DNA of 64,000 bases, from assembly GCA_038210655.1 (NCBI GenBank), contig JBBQWM010000002.1, positions 124,001-188,000 of the forward strand. The letters are read 5' to 3'. The position numbers and the translations under genes are program-made. The notes under the pieces were generated by a model. That model saw nothing but the letters and a program-made list of their open reading frames with translations. It made no database searches and was not told the origin of the DNA. Of the stretch, positions 1 to 6,834 are shown one piece after another. How positions within the stretch are numbered: position 1 is the first letter of the stretch; each line of letters starts with the position of its first letter. This stretch comes from 54-19 sp038210655. GTDB lineage: Bacteria; Chloroflexota; Chloroflexia; Chloroheliales; Chloroheliaceae.

Positions 1-461
1 ACCGGATCGAAGAATATCTCAAGCAATTAGCGGTTACGTCGCTTTCGCCCTCGGCCTCCCAAAACGCCCTCTTTACCGAAGCCGGGCTGCCGACTATCGA
101 ACGCGGCATGAAAGCCAGCGACTATTTGCGTCGCACTGAAGTGGATCGGACGGCTTTGCCGCTCTTGTTGGGCCACCCAGTCGCGCCCGATATTGCCGAA
201 CAGGTCGAGATTGACGGCAAATACCGTATCTATATTTCCAAGCAGGAGCAGTCGGTCGATAAAATGCGGCGGTTGGAAGATACCCGCCTGCCGGATAACA
301 TCGATTACGATGCGATTAGCAGCCTGCGTAAAGAGGCCCGCGCCCGGCTCACTCAATTCAAGCCGTCCACCCTGGGTCAGGCTTCCCGCCTTTCGGGGGT
401 CAACCCTGCCGACATCGCCGTATTGATGGTTCACATGCAGCGCCGGGCAGTCCCGGCCTGA
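1..461 (+). CDS. mnmG: MnmG (GidA) tRNA uridine modification enzyme, C-terminal part
   Basis: Only the last ~152 codons are present; the open frame runs from base 3 with no stop, so the gene starts upstream of the window. MnmG, with MnmE, installs the carboxymethylaminomethyl group on U34 of certain tRNAs in the cytoplasm. The visible part is the helical C-terminal domain that binds MnmE and tRNA: it has the YRIYISKQEQSVDKMRRLED segment, then IPxxxDY-like LPDNIDYDAISSL and the family hallmark TLGQASRLSGVNPADIAVL near the end. The FAD-binding part is not visible. The family call is firm on this C-terminal signature. A Uma2 gene follows 20 bp downstream. Confidence 0.9.
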   Translation, partial: RIEEYLKQLAVTSLSPSASQNALFTEAGLPTIERGMKASDYLRRTEVDRTALPLLLGHPVAPDIAEQVEIDGKYRIYISKQEQSVDKMRRLEDTRLPDNIDYDAISSLRKEARARLTQFKPSTLGQASRLSGVNPADIAVLMVHMQRRAVPA

Positions 462-481
462 GAAATGAGGAGCCAGAAGTT

Positions 482-1000
482 ATGAGCCTTGATATAGTAG
501 AAGCATCCGCCCCGGAGTTGAGGGACGAGCGCGTAGAAGAGGAACCGCATAAAATGGCGAGCGGACTGCATGGGGCTATCAGCATGCTTTTAGGTAGTTA
601 CCTGGTTCAACACGTGCGACCCAACAAACTCGGTCATGTGCTGGACTCCTCCACTACCTTTAATTTTAAGGACGGTCAGCCTAAACGCCAACCGGATGTT
701 TCTTTTGTCAGTCTGGCGAAAATGGCTGAACCACTCGATGAAGAATTGACCTTCGCGCCTGATTTGGCGGTGGAGGTTGTCTCCCGCAATGACGCGCTAT
801 ATGAGGTAGAGCAAAAAGTTATGCAATACCAGCGGGCCGGGGTTGGGTTGATTTGGGTCATCCGCCCGTTTAGCCGGATCGTCGAAATTTACCATCTAGC
901 TACCGGGCTTGTTCCGCAAATAGTCAGTCTGACCGGAGAGTTGGATGGCGAAGCTGTATTGCCCGGCTTTAAGCTGCCGGTAAAGGCTCTGTTTGAGTAG
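482..1000 (+). CDS. Uma2 family (DUF820) PD-(D/E)XK nuclease-fold protein
   Basis: 172 aa, the usual family size. The restriction-endonuclease-like core is visible: QPDVSFVS carries the metal-binding Asp, LAVEVVSRND the Glu/Val strand, and KVMQYQRAGVGLIWVI the Lys and following helix/strand. Uma2 proteins are abundant in cyanobacteria and Chloroflexota, and their biological role is poorly known; nuclease activity is inferred from the fold. The start is supported by GAGGAG about 11 nt upstream. It lies 20 bp after mnmG and may be co-transcribed. A heptamer repeat array begins two bases after its TAG stop. A second family member is at 60293-60940. Confidence 0.85.
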   Translation: MSLDIVEASAPELRDERVEEEPHKMASGLHGAISMLLGSYLVQHVRPNKLGHVLDSSTTFNFKDGQPKRQPDVSFVSLAKMAEPLDEELTFAPDLAVEVVSRNDALYEVEQKVMQYQRAGVGLIWVIRPFSRIVEIYHLATGLVPQIVSLTGELDGEAVLPGFKLPVKALFE

Positions 1001-1002
1001 CA

Positions 1003-1028
1003 AGGGATGAGGGATGAAGGATGAAGGG
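1003..1028 (+). repeat. Heptamer repeat array (GGGATGA type)
   Basis: About 3.5 head-to-tail copies of GGGATGA/GGATGAA begin two bases after the Uma2 stop codon. The same unit occurs at eight or more other places in the window, in both orientations. Confidence 0.8.
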
Positions 1029-1032
1029 TTAA

Positions 1033-1107
1033 ATCGATTGGCAGAGCAATGTCACACAAGGGGGGCGGGGTATTTTATTGGATATGGCTCCGCCCATAGA
1101 CTTTCGA
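1033..1107. repeat. Interspersed element, family B
   Basis: About 75 bp bounded by imperfect inverted arms, ATTGGCAGAGCAATGT on the left and ATGGCTCCGCCCATAGA on the right. Related copies are at 15795, 27580, 30616, 39857 and 45427. It has no ORF and looks like a MITE or REP-type element. Confidence 0.65.
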
Positions 1108-1126
1108 CTTTGAGTAGAGTATACCA

Positions 1127-1594
1127 ATGGCTAACCTAATTATACCCGTATTATTAGTCATAATGTTCCCGCTTGATTTGATTGCGGGACTATCTAAAGG
1201 GCTGTACCCTAGCCAGGCGACCTTGATGTCCTTGCTTGGAGCGCTAATCGGACTTTATCTGGCCCGCAAGTTGTGGGGTGGTGGGGCCGGACGGTTGACG
1301 ACCCAGGCGCGGCTCCAATTTTTGAACGAGCAGGGCGGTAACTTTGACCCTCAATCGGAGGAAGCCCAGGCCCGTTTGGATAATGCCCGACTTAACTACC
1401 TGCTAGGGGCCGGGCTTTTAATTTTTGGTATTTTTCTGACGGCCTGTTTTATCCTGAGTTATCTGGCAGTTTCGGCTTTCTCGACCAGTCAGACCGCCTT
1501 TGGTACGGCGGTGCAAATTGGATTTGCGGTTTTGTTTAATTTGCTGGTGGCCGGGGTAGAGGCATTGGGAGCCAATATTTTTTTGAAACGCTGA
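1127..1594 (+). CDS. Small integral membrane protein, unknown function
   Basis: 155 aa that I do not recognise. Visible structure: a hydrophobic N-terminus (LIIPVLLVIMFPLDLIAGL), a second hydrophobic stretch (ATLMSLLGALIGLYLARKLW), a polar helical stretch around residues 58-90 (QARLQFLNEQGG ... EEAQARLDNARLNY), then two further membrane segments at about 91-115 and 122-150. This gives about four membrane helices with a cytoplasmic-looking central loop. The ribosome binding site is weak. It lies between a family B element and argJ, with no obvious partner. Confidence 0.6.
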   Translation: MANLIIPVLLVIMFPLDLIAGLSKGLYPSQATLMSLLGALIGLYLARKLWGGGAGRLTTQARLQFLNEQGGNFDPQSEEAQARLDNARLNYLLGAGLLIFGIFLTACFILSYLAVSAFSTSQTAFGTAVQIGFAVLFNLLVAGVEALGANIFLKR

Positions 1595-1662
1595 AAAGTC
1601 GTCTTTAGCCTGTAAACGCCCGTATGGGTGTGTCTATCCCTGTTAATTCTTGAGGAGAGAGA

Positions 1663-2916
1663 ATGCGAAAAGAGAAGGAGTATTCCAGCGATTTTGATTT
1701 CCTGCCGAACCATCCGGCGGGGGTGCTGGCCCCCAAAGGCTGGCGGGCCGGAGCGACCTTTTGTGGACTGAAAACCTATGGCGACGGCAAGCTGGATATT
1801 GGACTACTGGTTTCAAGCACACCATGTGCAGCGGCAGGCGTTTATACTACCAGCCTGGTAAAGGCCGCTCCGGTGCTGCTCGATCAGCAAGTGACCGGGC
1901 GAGGTCGGGCGCAGGCCGTAGTTTACAACGCCGGAATTGCCAACGCCTGTACCGGGGAGCAAGGCGGGCGCGACGCTCAGACTATGCAACACCTGACCGG
2001 CGAAAAGCTTGGTTTACCGTCCGAACTGGTGCTGGTGACATCGACCGGGGTGATCGGTCATTTACTGCCAATGGACAAAGTGAAGGCCGGGATCGCCGCG
2101 ATTGAAGTAGCCGAGGGTGAGGCTGCTGGGTCGCAGGCTTCTTTTTGCATTATGACGACCGACACCCGGCCCAAACGAGCGGTCGCCCGATTTGTGTTGG
2201 ATGACAAGGTTTGCTTTATCGGCGGAATGTGCAAGGGGGCCGGGATGATCCACCCCAATATGGCGACCATGCTGTGCTATCTGACGACCGATGTAGCGGC
2301 GACCCCGGCCTATCTGCAATCACTCCTGGACGAATTAGTCCAGGATACCTTTAACATGATTACGGTCGATGGGGATACCAGCACCAACGATAGCGTTTTG
2401 CTGCTGGCAAATGGGCAGGCTGGCACGGCAGAACTAGGGAATGGAGCGTCCGCCGAGCATGAGCGCATCTTCAAAGCGGCTCTGGCGGAAGTCATGGTTT
2501 ATCTGGCGAAAGAGATCGCCCGCGATGGGGAAGGCGCGACTAAGCTGATCGAAATTTGGGTACGTGGGGCGCGAGATAAAAGTGAGGCGCGTTTAGCGGC
2601 TCGTACTATCGCCGGGAGTATGCTGACCAAGTCGGCGGTCTATGGGGGCGATCCAAACTGGGGCCGGGTGATCGCAGCGGCAGGACGAAGCGGCGCTCAA
2701 TTTGACCCAACTCAGACCGACATTTATATCGGCGATCTGCCTTTAATGCTGGCTGGCACGCCCCAGCACTTTGAAAAGGCGATGGCTCAAGCCGCACTCG
2801 TCGGCCCGCTAGTTTATATCACGGTAGATTTGCACGCAGGCGAAGCTGAAGCAGTCGGTTGGGGATGCGATTTGACCCAGGAGTACGTGGTCATCAACAG
2901 CGAATACGAAACCTAA
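1663..2916 (+). CDS. argJ: ArgJ, glutamate N-acetyltransferase / amino-acid N-acetyltransferase
   Basis: 417 aa, full length for ArgJ. The enzyme transfers the acetyl group of N-acetylornithine to glutamate in the cyclic arginine pathway; if bifunctional it also uses acetyl-CoA. The autocleavage site KGAGMIHPNMATML is present, with nucleophile Thr202, so the product should mature into alpha and beta chains. Other family marks are VYNAGIANACTG, STGVIG (oxyanion hole region), DGDTSTNDSVLLLANG and the C-terminal GGDPNWGRVIAAAGRSG. GAGGAGA lies 6 nt before the ATG. No other arg genes are in the window, so it stands alone here. Sequence cannot tell mono- from bifunctional. Confidence 0.96.
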   Translation: MRKEKEYSSDFDFLPNHPAGVLAPKGWRAGATFCGLKTYGDGKLDIGLLVSSTPCAAAGVYTTSLVKAAPVLLDQQVTGRGRAQAVVYNAGIANACTGEQGGRDAQTMQHLTGEKLGLPSELVLVTSTGVIGHLLPMDKVKAGIAAIEVAEGEAAGSQASFCIMTTDTRPKRAVARFVLDDKVCFIGGMCKGAGMIHPNMATMLCYLTTDVAATPAYLQSLLDELVQDTFNMITVDGDTSTNDSVLLLANGQAGTAELGNGASAEHERIFKAALAEVMVYLAKEIARDGEGATKLIEIWVRGARDKSEARLAARTIAGSMLTKSAVYGGDPNWGRVIAAAGRSGAQFDPTQTDIYIGDLPLMLAGTPQHFEKAMAQAALVGPLVYITVDLHAGEAEAVGWGCDLTQEYVVINSEYET

Positions 2917-2921
2917 ATTTT

Positions 2922-3042
2922 GTAACTACCCAGCCGTGTCACCCTGAGCCGCAGCGAAGGGTCTAGATTCTTCGGCGGGGAGCTATCTTTGGCAAAAATC
3001 CAGGTAATCGCCCGCCTCAGAATGACATGGGTGTGTAGTTAC
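2922..3042. repeat. Interspersed MITE-like element, family A
   Basis: 121 bp with terminal inverted repeats GTAACTAC / GTAGTTAC and the internal motif CACCCTGAGCCGCAGCGAAG ... CTCAGAATGACA. Copies with the same ends are at 25882-25975 and 55630-55725. No ORF. Confidence 0.75.
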
Positions 3043-3076
3043 TTTTAAAAAAAGAGGGATGAAGCTAAGGCATTTT

Positions 3077-3112
3077 CATCCCTCATCCTTCATCCCTCAT
3101 CCCTCATCCCTT
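3077..3112 (-). repeat. Heptamer repeat array overlapping the HNH gene end
   Basis: About five copies of TCATCCC/TCATCCT on the plus strand (GGGATGA read on the minus strand). The first copies encode the last codon and the TGA stop of the HNH gene. Confidence 0.75.
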
Positions 3113-3619
3113 GATGTATCGTACCCAGGTTTCGTTACCCCTGGCCTGCCCCAATAGCACGACTGCCATATATGCCGGGCGAGTGGGTTTGCTGCGGAGA
3201 ACCATCCGCGCTTCGGCAGGTAGCCGGTTGGCCTTGCGGCGATTGCAACTACCACAAGCAATCACCACGTTCGTCCATTCGGTCTTGCCACCACGTGATC
3301 TAGGTACAACGTGATCGATAGTCAGCCCGTGTTCGGTTGTACCACAATACTGGCAAGTGTGGTTATCGCGGCTCAATAACGTCCGGCGGGTGAGCGGAAT
3401 ATTGACCCAACGTGGAACCGGCACATAACTTATCAAGCGGATCACCAATGGATAAGGCCAACTCTTCTGCTCGGCGCGAAGTTGCCGCTCGACTACTTCC
3501 TCGATAATTTCGGCCTTCTCCTTGAGAAGTAGCACAACCGCCCGCTTGAGAGAAATAAAGTTGATTGGCTCATAGGTGGCATTTAGAACTAGCACCCGGC
3601 TTTGCTGATAGCTGTTCAT
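3104..3619 (-). CDS. HNH endonuclease
   Basis: 171 aa. The N-terminal part (VLVLNATYEPINFISLKRAV) is typical of the bacterial HNH family of stand-alone nucleases. The HNH/zinc module follows at about residues 88-132: CQYCG, then IDHVVPRSRGG with the catalytic His, then NVVIACGSCNRRKANR with the Asn and the second Cys pair. Role unknown; such genes are scattered as single genes in many genomes. It is transcribed from just downstream of a tRNA-Asn gene. Oddity: its final codon and TGA stop lie inside a GGGATGA heptamer array, so the present C-terminus may have been set by repeat insertion. Confidence 0.88.
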   Translation of the reverse strand: MNSYQQSRVLVLNATYEPINFISLKRAVVLLLKEKAEIIEEVVERQLRAEQKSWPYPLVIRLISYVPVPRWVNIPLTRRTLLSRDNHTCQYCGTTEHGLTIDHVVPRSRGGKTEWTNVVIACGSCNRRKANRLPAEARMVLRSKPTRPAYMAVVLLGQARGNETWVRYIKG

Positions 3620-3670
3620 AACATTAGATTTTTGGAACCTCGCTTTCTACTAACTGGTTGGAATAAATAG

Positions 3671-3743
3671 CTGGGATGGAAGGATTCGAACCTTCAAATC
3701 TTCCGCTTAACAGGCGGCTACCTTACCGTTTGGCTACATCCCA
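3671..3743 (-). tRNA. tRNA-Asn(GTT)
   Basis: On the minus strand the acceptor arm TGGGATG pairs with CATCCCA, the discriminator is G73, the anticodon loop is CTGTTAA (anticodon GTT) and the T arm is GAAGG-TTCGAAT-CCTTC. The base pair closing the anticodon stem is weak (G-A), leaving four good pairs. CCA is not encoded. Confidence 0.88.
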
Positions 3744-3749
3744 ATTGAA

Positions 3750-3825
3750 TGGTGCTGCTGGCAAGTTTCGAGCTTGCGGCCTCGACCTTTTCAGAGTCGC
3801 GCTTCTACCTCTGAGCTACAACAGC
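3750..3825 (-). tRNA. tRNA-Phe(GAA), CCA encoded
   Basis: Minus-strand cloverleaf: acceptor GCTGTTG with CAGCAGC (one G-U), D arm starting GCTCAGAGGTAGA, anticodon arm CGACT-CTGAAAA-GGTCG (anticodon GAA), T arm GCAAG-CTCGAAA-CTTGC, then A73 and an encoded CCA. It lies 6 bp upstream of the tRNA-Asn gene in the direction of transcription, so the two probably share a transcript. Confidence 0.9.
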
Positions 3826-3931
3826 TTTTAGGGATTGGTAGGTATCAGGTATCAGGTGTCAGGTATCATTTGGGGTTAGAGAACTGATACCTTGTTTCAG
3901 GCTTATAGCAAATTGCAAAGAAATCAGGCTG

Positions 3932-4005
3932 GTAGGGGCGACCCTTGTGGTCGCCCGTGAACACCCTGCCAAGTCTTCGAGGGCGACCACAAGGGTCGCC
4001 CCTAC
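3932..4005. repeat. Interspersed inverted-repeat element, family D
   Basis: 74 bp with perfect 25-bp terminal inverted repeats (GTAGGGGCGACCCTTGTGGT... and its complement) around a 24-bp centre. It sits between two tRNA genes. A single related arm is at about 27526-27549. It would form a very stable hairpin if transcribed. Confidence 0.8.
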
Positions 4006-4046
4006 AAAAAGTGCTATCGTAGTTAGAATTACGCTTTAGATAATAA

Positions 4047-4123
4047 TGGTGCGGGCCGTCAGAATCGAACTGACACTCAGCAAATTTTAAATTTGCCACC
4101 TCTACCGATTGGGTTAGACCCGC
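4047..4123 (-). tRNA. tRNA-Leu(TAA)-like with a short variable loop, CCA encoded
   Basis: Minus-strand cloverleaf: acceptor GCGGGTC with GGCCCGC (one U-G), D arm ACCC-AATCGGTAG-AGGT, anticodon arm GCAAA-TTTAAAA-TTTGC, variable loop of only 5 nt (TGAGT), T arm GTCAG-TTCGATT-CTGAC, A73 and encoded CCA. The loop reads anticodon TAA, which decodes UUA (Leu). Bacterial tRNA-Leu normally has a long (class II) variable arm; this one is class I, so its charging identity is uncertain. Confidence 0.75.
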
Positions 4124-4280
4124 AGGGGGTATAATTACCTGGAATTTGACGAGGCCCGGCAGACCCCTAAAAATTGGCTTTGGCTAGTAGCTTTCAATTC
4201 AGCTTACTTAGCTGTTTGTATTATATAAATATTTTATGGACTTGTCAAGAGGTTTTTGGGCCAATCTTATAAATTGAACC

Positions 4281-4826
4281 TTATTCATCCCAGCAGACAT
4301 AGTGAAATCCACAGGAGTGACACCGGACGGTCATATCGTGTTGGGGTTCGGGTAGTGGGTTATCGTCGGTATCAGGGTAGGCGACGAGTTCGCGCATTTC
4401 GTCCAGTAAGCCGAGCAGTTCGGTTCGCAATTCGTAAGTCCATTCGATCCGAAAGGTTTTTTCTTTATAACGTAGCAAGCCGTAAGGCGGGGTTTCGTTC
4501 CAGGCTTCCTCAAGTAGCAAGCAGTAGGCCGCCAGTTGCATTATATCGCTCTCGTAGGGTTGGGTCGCCCGCCGAAGTGGTTTTAGCTCGACCGGGATCA
4601 GCCCGGCGCGGGTCTGTAGCACATAATCGGGCTTGCCGGTCAAGCCGTAACGGGCCGAAAAAAGCGGTTCGGCGACTGGCTCCCAGGCTCCGCTATCGCT
4701 GTAGACAACCGAGACATTTGCTACCGGCAGGCCGGTTTGTTGCTGACTGCGCCACGAAAGGCGGGCCAGCCAGTAGGCGATCCCCAGGACAAGCAGCCCA
4801 CCCAGTCCGGCTAAGGTTGCCAGCAC
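4281..4826 (-). CDS. Membrane-anchored Cas4/Dna2-like PD-(D/E)XK nuclease
   Basis: 181 aa. Residues 3-22 form a membrane helix (LAGLGGLLVLGIAYWLARL); the rest is a Cas4-type nuclease core: GKPDYVL with Asp67, IPVELKP with Glu80 and Lys82, QLAAYCLLLEE (the RecB-family Q-x3-Y helix, Gln97/Tyr101) and a C-terminal RCHSCGFHYVC cysteine cluster (Cys169, 172, 178). Cas4 usually has a fourth Cys near the N-terminus; here that place is taken by the membrane helix, so an intact Fe-S cluster is uncertain. It starts with GTG, with GAGG 7 nt upstream, two bases after the MBL gene stop, so it is translationally coupled to it. No CRISPR or cas genes are nearby, so a CRISPR role is unlikely. Confidence 0.82.
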   Translation of the reverse strand: MLATLAGLGGLLVLGIAYWLARLSWRSQQQTGLPVANVSVVYSDSGAWEPVAEPLFSARYGLTGKPDYVLQTRAGLIPVELKPLRRATQPYESDIMQLAAYCLLLEEAWNETPPYGLLRYKEKTFRIEWTYELRTELLGLLDEMRELVAYPDTDDNPLPEPQHDMTVRCHSCGFHYVCWDE

Positions 4827-4828
4827 CG

Positions 4829-5641
4829 CTATTCCTCGCCTATCGCCCGCCGGTAGCGTGCTTCCGATTTTAGCAGGGCCGCTTTGCCACCGCTATAGAC
4901 GATCCGATCCCACCACGCGCCGTAAATAGTTTCAAATGGGAACGGCTCGACTACTTTGAGGGCCTGCCGGATGATTTGAGGATGCTCCGGGATCAGATTG
5001 GGATAGCTGTACATAAAGCTGACGTAGCGCCGATCCATCACGACCTGGAAAATATCACCGCTAAAAAGTGCGCCTTGCCCGGATGCACCACCCGCCCAGT
5101 GCAACACCGTCCCACCCGCGAAATGCACTCCGCAACAAATCAAGGTCAGGCCCTCACCAATAGTGTGCGTCTCGCCCTCCCAAAAGACCACCGCCGGGTC
5201 GGGTCGCACTACCCACTCGCGGTCGGCAGCGTGAATATAAACTGGCGCATTCCCGAAGGCCCGACTCCATTCGACATTAGTTCCGTAATAGTGGGGGTGC
5301 GAAATAGCGATAGCTGAGATACCGCCCAGAGCTTTGACCGCTTCAACCGTCGCGTCGTCGATCAGCGTAATGCAGTCCCACAGGATGTTGCCACCCGCTG
5401 TTTGGATCAGCAAGGCCCGTTGCCCAATCGCAATTTGGGGTTGCGAACCGATCCCAATTATGCCGGGGCTTTCCGGCTTGATAAGGTTGGTATGTTTGGT
5501 GCGTAGCTCTTCGAGGGTTGTCCACTGCTGACCGGCCCAATTGACGTATTGGCGTTCGTCCTCGCAGATCGGGCAGCTTTGGGATGGCTGTGCGCTCTCG
5601 GCGAACTGGACCCCGCACTGTTTGCAGATATAGTTGGTCAT
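4829..5641 (-). CDS. MBL-fold metallo-hydrolase-like protein with N-terminal zinc ribbon
   Basis: 270 aa. An N-terminal ribbon (YICKQCGVQF ... CPICEDERQYV, residues 4-30) precedes a metallo-beta-lactamase-like domain: IGIGSQPQIAIGQRALLI, GGNILWDC, the ISHPHYYGT loop, VHFAGGTVLHW and LFSGDIFQ near residue 195. The usual HxHxDH metal motif is degenerate: HPHYYGTN keeps the first two His but lacks the Asp-His pair, so the metal site is probably altered. Substrate unknown. It sits 10 bp after the M48 protease gene and 2 bp before the Cas4-like gene, implying one operon. Confidence 0.78.
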   Translation of the reverse strand: MTNYICKQCGVQFAESAQPSQSCPICEDERQYVNWAGQQWTTLEELRTKHTNLIKPESPGIIGIGSQPQIAIGQRALLIQTAGGNILWDCITLIDDATVEAVKALGGISAIAISHPHYYGTNVEWSRAFGNAPVYIHAADREWVVRPDPAVVFWEGETHTIGEGLTLICCGVHFAGGTVLHWAGGASGQGALFSGDIFQVVMDRRYVSFMYSYPNLIPEHPQIIRQALKVVEPFPFETIYGAWWDRIVYSGGKAALLKSEARYRRAIGEE

Positions 5642-5651
5642 ACTTTATTCC

Positions 5652-6809
5652 TCAAACTTCCACTTGCAGCCCGTGTTCGTGGGCAAAGGTCTCACCCCGG
5701 CGTACCCGGTCGCGGATCGGTGGGTGGGTGTAAAAGAGCCAGACGGCCCAGGCAGGCGGGTCGGCATCGGCCAGGTTTTGGTTCGCCAGCTTTTTCATAG
5801 CGGTCACGAAGGCTGGTGCATTGCCGGTTACATCCAGGGCATATTTGTCGGCGGCGTTCTCGCGGGCGCGGCTGACGGCGTTACCGAGGGGCATGGTTAG
5901 CAGCCCAAACGCGACCATCACCAGCACGAAAAGCGGGAATGCCGCCACATCGCCGGTATCTCGAAAGCCAAACCCACTAATCCCGGCCTGCAAAACCAGA
6001 TTGGCAATGTAAAACCCAACCAATGTCACAACACTATCAAGCGCGATACCTTGCCAGATGTCGTTATGGACATGATGGCCGAGTTCGTGGGCCATAATTA
6101 CTTCGATCTCGTCCGGGGTGTAATGCTGGGTCAGCGTATCGCCCAGCACTACCCGGCGGGTGTTGCCCAGCCCAGTTACAAAGGCGTTGGCAGCCGAGGT
6201 GCGACGGCTAAAATCCATCGTGTAAACCCCTTTGACCCGCGCCCCGGTCTTCTCGCCCAATCGGATGATCCGGGCCTGTAGTTCTTCATTTTCGAGTGGG
6301 ACAAACTTATTAAAGAGCGGCATTATGATAACCGGGGCCAGGTTGACCATTATGACTACAAAGAAAAGATAGGCCACTCCCCCGACTAGCCACCACCATT
6401 GGCCCAGATTGCGAAAGCCAAAATAGAGCGCCTCCATCAAGGGCAACCCGATTACGACCGCGACCGACCCACCTTTGGCAACATCGAGCAGCCAGGCCCG
6501 GAAGTTTTCGTGCAGCATGCCATACTTGCGCGGCAGATAATACCCGGCGTACACGTCCATCGGAAAGGTCAGCAGCGCGTAAGCTCCGCCAAAGATCGCC
6601 AGATAGAGCGGCACAACCAGCCACTGGTTGTTCGTCCAACCCTCGACCAGTTTTCGCAATTCCAGCGATAGCCCGGTCAAGAGCATCACCAGCAGCACTG
6701 CCAGCGCCAACCCGGTATTGACAAAGAAAAGCACTCGCCGCAACTGGGCATACTCCTTCGCCTTTTGCTGGCGGCTTTCGCTCATCTCGGTTGATACAAT
6801 CATGTGCAT
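5652..6809 (-). CDS. M48 family zinc metalloprotease, Ste24 (CAAX protease)-like
   Basis: 385 aa from the chosen ATG; an ATG six bases further in (6803) has better-spaced GGGG and is an alternative. A longer frame exists upstream but would overlap mrr. Several membrane helices flank the catalytic motif HELGHH (His241-His246); the third zinc ligand is the Glu of RENAADKYALD. The order (membrane helices, PxxNKFVPLENEEL, HELGHH, two helices, ENAADKYAL, C-terminal THPPIRDRV) matches Ste24-type proteases of the cytoplasmic membrane, which degrade or process membrane proteins. It is the second gene of the mrr-M48-MBL-Cas4-like operon, 25 bp after mrr. Confidence 0.92.
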   Translation of the reverse strand: MHMIVSTEMSESRQQKAKEYAQLRRVLFFVNTGLALAVLLVMLLTGLSLELRKLVEGWTNNQWLVVPLYLAIFGGAYALLTFPMDVYAGYYLPRKYGMLHENFRAWLLDVAKGGSVAVVIGLPLMEALYFGFRNLGQWWWLVGGVAYLFFVVIMVNLAPVIIMPLFNKFVPLENEELQARIIRLGEKTGARVKGVYTMDFSRRTSAANAFVTGLGNTRRVVLGDTLTQHYTPDEIEVIMAHELGHHVHNDIWQGIALDSVVTLVGFYIANLVLQAGISGFGFRDTGDVAAFPLFVLVMVAFGLLTMPLGNAVSRARENAADKYALDVTGNAPAFVTAMKKLANQNLADADPPAWAVWLFYTHPPIRDRVRRGETFAHEHGLQVEV

Positions 6810-6834
6810 ACCCCAATCCAACCTGTCAATTTGC

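Noticed and set aside
4281..4826. Cas4-like gene as evidence of a CRISPR system
   Set aside because: No repeats with regular spacers, no cas1/cas2 and no effector genes within the window.
4256..4873. 205-codon plus-strand frame opposite the Cas4-like gene
   Set aside because: Antisense shadow: Arg/Ser-rich translation with no pattern, while the minus strand has clear nuclease motifs.
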